DNA of 64,000 nucleotides from Chlorogloeopsis sp. ULAP01. GTDB taxonomy: Bacteria > Cyanobacteriota > Cyanobacteriia > Cyanobacteriales > Nostocaceae. A model generated the notes under the pieces. That model saw only the letters and a list, made by a program, of their open reading frames with translations, was not told the origin of the DNA and made no database searches. Of this stretch, positions 60,895 through 64,000 are shown piece after piece. A program made the translations under genes and the position numbers. How positions within the stretch are numbered: the first letter of the stretch is position 1; every line of letters begins with the position of its first letter. The DNA is taken from the NCBI RefSeq assembly GCF_030381805.1, contig NZ_JAUDRH010000018.1, forward strand, positions 1 to 64,000. Reading direction: 5' to 3'.

Positions 60895-62442
60895 ATGCAA
60901 ACCAGAACCTTCATCACAGGTTTATCGCGGCGTCAACCCGCCAAAGAACAGCGCCAGCGTCCCCGCAAAGGGCAAAAGCCGGGGCGTCAGCAAGTAAAAG
61001 TATCTAGTCAGCAGCAGTCTACCTCTCAAGGGAAAGCGATACCGATGCGTCCAGAAGCTAATCGTCCCCTCAATAATGCTAATGCAGCAAAAGCACGACC
61101 GGGGGTAATAGTGCCAGCAACCATCAAACCCAGCCCTAAGGCACACAAGCAAATACCTCCCTTAAAACCTAGCAATGTAAAAGTAAAAACTTTAGGGATG
61201 CGCAAGCAAGCACCGCTCAAAAAAATCGGCTCATCCCGAAAAACACGGCTAAAGCCTATGGCAAGAACTATTCTGTATGCTTTACGGTTATTAATTGTGG
61301 GAGTTGGTATCGGCGCGATTGTGGGAACAGTCTTATCAATTTTAGATCCTGCTACTCGTACTTCAACACAGGGAACATCAAATAATCCCAGGCAAATGCA
61401 AACACAGCCAAATCCAACTCCTACAGCAGCAGTTGCTGGCTTATCGTTATCACAGGAAATTACCCCATTAAAAACAGCGATCCAAAGTTTGGTGGCTAGC
61501 AATCCAAATCTGACGCCAGGAGTTTTTGTAGTGGATTTGGATAATGGTAGTTATGTAGATGTGAGTGCCTCCTCAAGTTTTCCCGCCGCCAGCACTATTA
61601 AAATTCCAATTCTTGTTGCTTTTTTCCAAGATGTGGATAGTGGCAAAATTCGCCTAGATGAATCACTAACAATGCAAAAGGAAATGGTTGTGGGTGGTTC
61701 TGGAGATATGCAGTTTAAGCCAGTGGGAACTCAGTTCACAGCGCTGGAAGTTGCAACAAAGATGATGACAATTAGCGACAATACGGCAACAAATATGCTG
61801 ATTACCCGTATGGGTGGTATTGAAGCTTTAAATCAGCGTTTTCGTAGTTGGGGTTTGACAACCACAACGATTCGCAACCCACTTCCCGATTTGCAAGGTA
61901 CTAACACAACTAGCCCTAAAGAATTGGGAAACTTAATGGCGATGGTAAATCAAGGCAATTTAGTAGGCATGATTTCGCGCGATCGCATCCTCGATATTAT
62001 GCGCAAAACAGTCAGAAACCACCTTTTACCAACTGGTTTAGGACAAGGTGCAACAATTGCCCACAAAACCGGGGATATTGGTACTGTGCTAGCAGATGCG
62101 GGTTTAGTTGATTTGCCTACGAACAAGCGCTACATAGTTGCAGTCATGGTGAAGCGCCCTAATAACGATCCGCGTGCAGAGAAATTAATTAGCTCCATTT
62201 CTCGTGCTGCTTATCAACAATTAACTCAAGTTACTCCTATGCCTACAACTGGTTATCAATCTCCTGTGATGGCACCTGGTGTGACACCAACAAGCACGCT
62301 GCCACCAAACACTTATCAGCCCCCAGTTCTAAATCCGTCTCTACCGAATAACATGGGCAGTACCATGCCTCCTCTTAACAATAATTATCAGTCTCCACCA
62401 ATGATGACTCCTCAGCAGTATTATTATCCTTATCAAAGATAA
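60895..62442 (+). CDS. class A beta-lactamase-fold serine hydrolase with basic cytoplasmic region
   Basis: 515 residues. The first ~120 residues are Lys/Arg/Pro/Gln-rich (RQPAKEQRQRPRKGQKPG), then one membrane helix at about 125-150, a linker, and the hydrolase domain (~190-440) with active-site Ser233 in STIK, Ser294-Asp-Asn (SDN) and Lys391-Thr-Gly (KTG). The tail from ~445 is rich in Pro, Tyr, Asn and Thr. The active domain is periplasmic (type II topology); it could be a beta-lactamase or a peptidoglycan D,D-peptidase. The long basic N-terminus is a curious addition. ATG 60895. Confidence 0.86.
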   Translation: MQTRTFITGLSRRQPAKEQRQRPRKGQKPGRQQVKVSSQQQSTSQGKAIPMRPEANRPLNNANAAKARPGVIVPATIKPSPKAHKQIPPLKPSNVKVKTLGMRKQAPLKKIGSSRKTRLKPMARTILYALRLLIVGVGIGAIVGTVLSILDPATRTSTQGTSNNPRQMQTQPNPTPTAAVAGLSLSQEITPLKTAIQSLVASNPNLTPGVFVVDLDNGSYVDVSASSSFPAASTIKIPILVAFFQDVDSGKIRLDESLTMQKEMVVGGSGDMQFKPVGTQFTALEVATKMMTISDNTATNMLITRMGGIEALNQRFRSWGLTTTTIRNPLPDLQGTNTTSPKELGNLMAMVNQGNLVGMISRDRILDIMRKTVRNHLLPTGLGQGATIAHKTGDIGTVLADAGLVDLPTNKRYIVAVMVKRPNNDPRAEKLISSISRAAYQQLTQVTPMPTTGYQSPVMAPGVTPTSTLPPNTYQPPVLNPSLPNNMGSTMPPLNNNYQSPPMMTPQQYYYPYQR

Positions 62443-62505
62443 TTATTAGATGGCTTATAGCTAATCGCTATTAGCTATTTTTGAATTTGAAATCTTGAAT
62501 TGCTG

Positions 62506-62880
62506 ATGGCATCTATTACACCCTCGATCCAATTTTTTGCTGGCATTGACGAAGAACTGAGCAGTGTCAGTTTACGACGCAGTCGCACTTCTGGAATGCG
62601 CAACGTCTTAATGACTTTTAATCAATTAAAAGCCATCGAAGGATTTAACAGCTTCACAAAACAATCCTTAAATTCCATGCGCTTAACTGATGAAGAAGGT
62701 GAAATTAACGTTACTCCTTCTTCTGTGCAATTTGTATTTGGGGGTGCAGAAGGTGACGAATTACAGCGTGTTGAGTGCAAATTTGAAATCGAACGGGATG
62801 ACTATTGGGACAGATTTATGCGATTTATGCATCGTTACGCCGAGGCTAATGGTATGGCGTATGGAGAATCGCAATCATAA
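62506..62880 (+). CDS. psb28: photosystem II assembly protein Psb28 (Psb28-2 type)
   Basis: 124 residues. Psb28 family core: PSIQFFAGIDEELSSVSLRRSRTSGMRNVLMTF in pieces, MRLTDEEGEI, and the C-terminal DDYWDRFMRFMHRYAEANGMAY. The start and the missing initial extended segment fit the second paralogue, Psb28-2, more than Psb28-1, but I cannot separate them with certainty. Psb28 proteins bind CP47 on the cytoplasmic side during photosystem II assembly and repair. ATG 62506 is two codons inside an open TTG frame. Confidence 0.85.
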   Translation: MASITPSIQFFAGIDEELSSVSLRRSRTSGMRNVLMTFNQLKAIEGFNSFTKQSLNSMRLTDEEGEINVTPSSVQFVFGGAEGDELQRVECKFEIERDDYWDRFMRFMHRYAEANGMAYGESQS

Positions 62881-62988
62881 GATGCGCTTCAGATTTTGAT
62901 TTGGGTGTTTAGTCTGATTTGGCGATCGCACTTTCTAATCGCTTTTACGAAAGTACGATCGTTGTTATCGATGTGTGAACTACGCAAA

Positions 62989-63105
62989 TGAGAAAGCAAT
63001 ATGCCTTTTTGTTTGCTGAATCTACTGAAATGAGAAAGCATTCAAGCATATTGAGAAAGTGATATACCTTTTTGCTTACTAAATCAACCTAAATAAGAAA
63101 GCAAT
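62989..63105. repeat. family C repeat in reverse orientation, degenerate
   Basis: GAGAAAGCAATATGCCTTTT, then TTGCTGAATCTACTGAAATG and GAGAAAGCA correspond to the reverse complement of the array at 48871-49099. About two decayed units remain. Confidence 0.8.
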
Positions 63106-63184
63106 CAACTATTCTGCTGCTCTCATGTTTCTGAAGACTTTGTTGGGTAATATCAAATCCGAATCGAATACCCCCTTTTACCAT

Positions 63185-63212
63185 ACACCCTGGAAGGGTG
63201 TGGCTATACAAA
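63185..63212. repeat. hairpin repeat, reverse-orientation copy of 19839-19857 family
   Basis: ACACCCTGGAAGGGTGT followed by GGCTATACAAA. Reverse-complemented it reads TTTGTATAGCC and ACACCCTTCCAGGGTGT, matching 19826-19857 with a C-G to T-A swap in the stem. Confidence 0.65.
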
Positions 63213-63330
63213 AAAAGGGTTGAAAAACTGGATTTGGTACAATACCAAATTGGCGAGCGGGAGTCTTGTTTCAAAATTCTGGACTAGCCTATTCATCAAT
63301 GGTTTGAATCCAAAATCACGCCACTTGCAC

Positions 63331-63432
63331 TCAACGTGCTTAACCCGACGCCAGGTGCACTCGACGCACTTAACCCGCAAGGGCGCACTGGCTCCGCAAG
63401 GGCGCAGTGGCTCCGCAAGGGCGCAGTGGCTC
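63331..63432. repeat. GC-rich repeat with three 19-bp tandem units
   Basis: CGCAAGGGCGCASTGGCTC at 63376, 63395 and 63414. The preceding CTTAACCCGACGCCAGGTG and CTCGACGCACTTAACCCGC match, in reverse, pieces of the long family A copy at 15.8 kb. Confidence 0.8.
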
Positions 63433-63538
63433 CAAAATCCACGCATTGGTATAAGTTGAACTTTTACCCACTTTAATATTCGTTGTTAGCATAGCAAGCG
63501 ATCGCATTCCTGCAATCTGAAAATGCTAAAAAATACTA

Positions 63539-64000
63539 TCAACTACGCCTATACCTCATTCCCGGCATTTGCGAAACTAAACCCATCAATTCCAACTGCA
63601 ACAAAGCACTGGCAACCTCACCTGTCGCTATACCCGTTTGTTGGACAATCGTATCGAAGGGCAAATAATCTGAGGAAATTACATCCATTACCTTTTGCAA
63701 TTCTGGTGACAAATCAGGTAAGTTTAACTGCTGCGGTTCTGGAAGTGCCTGAACAAAATCCATCTGTGGGATTGCTCCCAACATTTTTAACAGTTCATCT
63801 AATTCTTTGAGAATCGGGGCAGCTCCTTGACTGAGTAGCTTTAAACAACCTTGAGATGGATAATCATCCAGCCTGCCTGGCAACACATAAATATCTCTGC
63901 CAAATTCGTTTGCATAGTTAGCTGTAATCAAAGCACCAGATTTCAAAGGTGCTTCCATTACCAGCACAGCACGACACAACCCGGCAATGATCCGGTTGCG
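63539..64000 (-). CDS. dprA: DNA-processing protein DprA (3' part, gene runs off the window)
   Basis: The last ~153 codons of the gene are present, reaching the right edge of the window; the reading frame continues upstream. The Rossmann-fold end reads RNRIIAGLCRAVLVMEA (the Lys/Gly-containing signature of DprA), then SGALITANYANEFGRDIYVLPG, and a C-terminal winged helix (FDTIVQQTGIATGEVASALLQLELMGLV). DprA loads RecA on incoming single strands in natural transformation, so the host keeps a transformation gene. No truncation is seen in the visible part. Confidence 0.93.
   Translation of the reverse strand, partial: RNRIIAGLCRAVLVMEAPLKSGALITANYANEFGRDIYVLPGRLDDYPSQGCLKLLSQGAAPILKELDELLKMLGAIPQMDFVQALPEPQQLNLPDLSPELQKVMDVISSDYLPFDTIVQQTGIATGEVASALLQLELMGLVSQMPGMRYRRS

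Larger units (their letters stand above)
62881..63538. other. 658-bp gap with three repeat families
   Basis: Between the convergent psb28 and dprA genes. In order: an inverted, degenerate family C stretch (62989-63105), the ACACCCTGGAAGGGTGT hairpin (63185-63201), and GC-rich repeat units (63331-63432). Short frames here are not genes. Confidence 0.75.

Noticed and set aside
1..64000. tRNA or rRNA genes
   Set aside because: I looked in the longer gaps for the T-loop GGTTCGAATCC pattern and for rRNA landmarks and saw none; a tRNAscan-SE run would settle it.

Overview
The window looks like chromosomal DNA of a filamentous, heterocyst-forming cyanobacterium (Nostocales type). Direct signs are many GCGATCGC octamers (for example 12363 and 55383), short tandemly repeated heptamers, a Psb28-family photosystem II gene, a fraC-fraD-fraE filament-integrity operon and an ethylene-receptor-like histidine kinase. 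I see no rRNA, tRNA, CRISPR array, transposase or phage gene. All calls come from reading the sequence and from knowledge of protein families; no database search was run.

Layout. 1-9.8 kb: MDR oxidoreductase, GH15 glucanase-like protein, AAA ATPase, a wrecked sensor gene holding an inserted hairpin element, bestrophin, proA, and a PstS-like lipoprotein gene followed by a sensor kinase. 11-20 kb: Rieske lipoprotein, M48 membrane protease with a hairpin over its ribosome-binding site, aldehyde dehydrogenase, methyltransferase and pcrA. 20-29 kb: ethylene-receptor-like kinase, an overlapping cyclase/FAH pair, acnB, and ferredoxin with a 58-residue protein and a DUF3326 protein. 29-34 kb: CPBP protease, purN, BASS transporter, orphan sugar permease, DUF981 protein and a pentapeptide-repeat protein. 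34-39 kb: fraCDE, then an OmpR-type regulator, a CAP-domain protein and an unknown partner. 39-44 kb: an RND pump coupled to hpnA, divergent from an HpnG-like nucleosidase. 44-52 kb: a gene-free stretch with a strong promoter and a terminator, a 1385-residue MASE1/PAS hybrid kinase, a tandem-repeat array, and a glycosidase fused to a pepsin-like domain. 52-64 kb: CDP-alcohol phosphatidyltransferase, Coq4-like protein, sucrose phosphatase/ruvA, bioF, two BON lipoproteins and a stress protein, a SPOUT methyltransferase with a low-complexity insert, a class A beta-lactamase-fold protein, psb28 and the 3' part of dprA.

The genes are mostly housekeeping, envelope or signalling functions. The least expected content is (a) several families of short hairpin repeats, some nested inside each other and some with paired base changes that keep the stem; (b) the glycosidase/aspartic-protease fusion; (c) a roughly 470-nt putative non-coding transcript at 44.0-44.5 kb; (d) an in-frame low-complexity insert inside a tRNA methyltransferase gene; and (e) a short hairpin that could mask the ribosome-binding site of the M48 protease gene.
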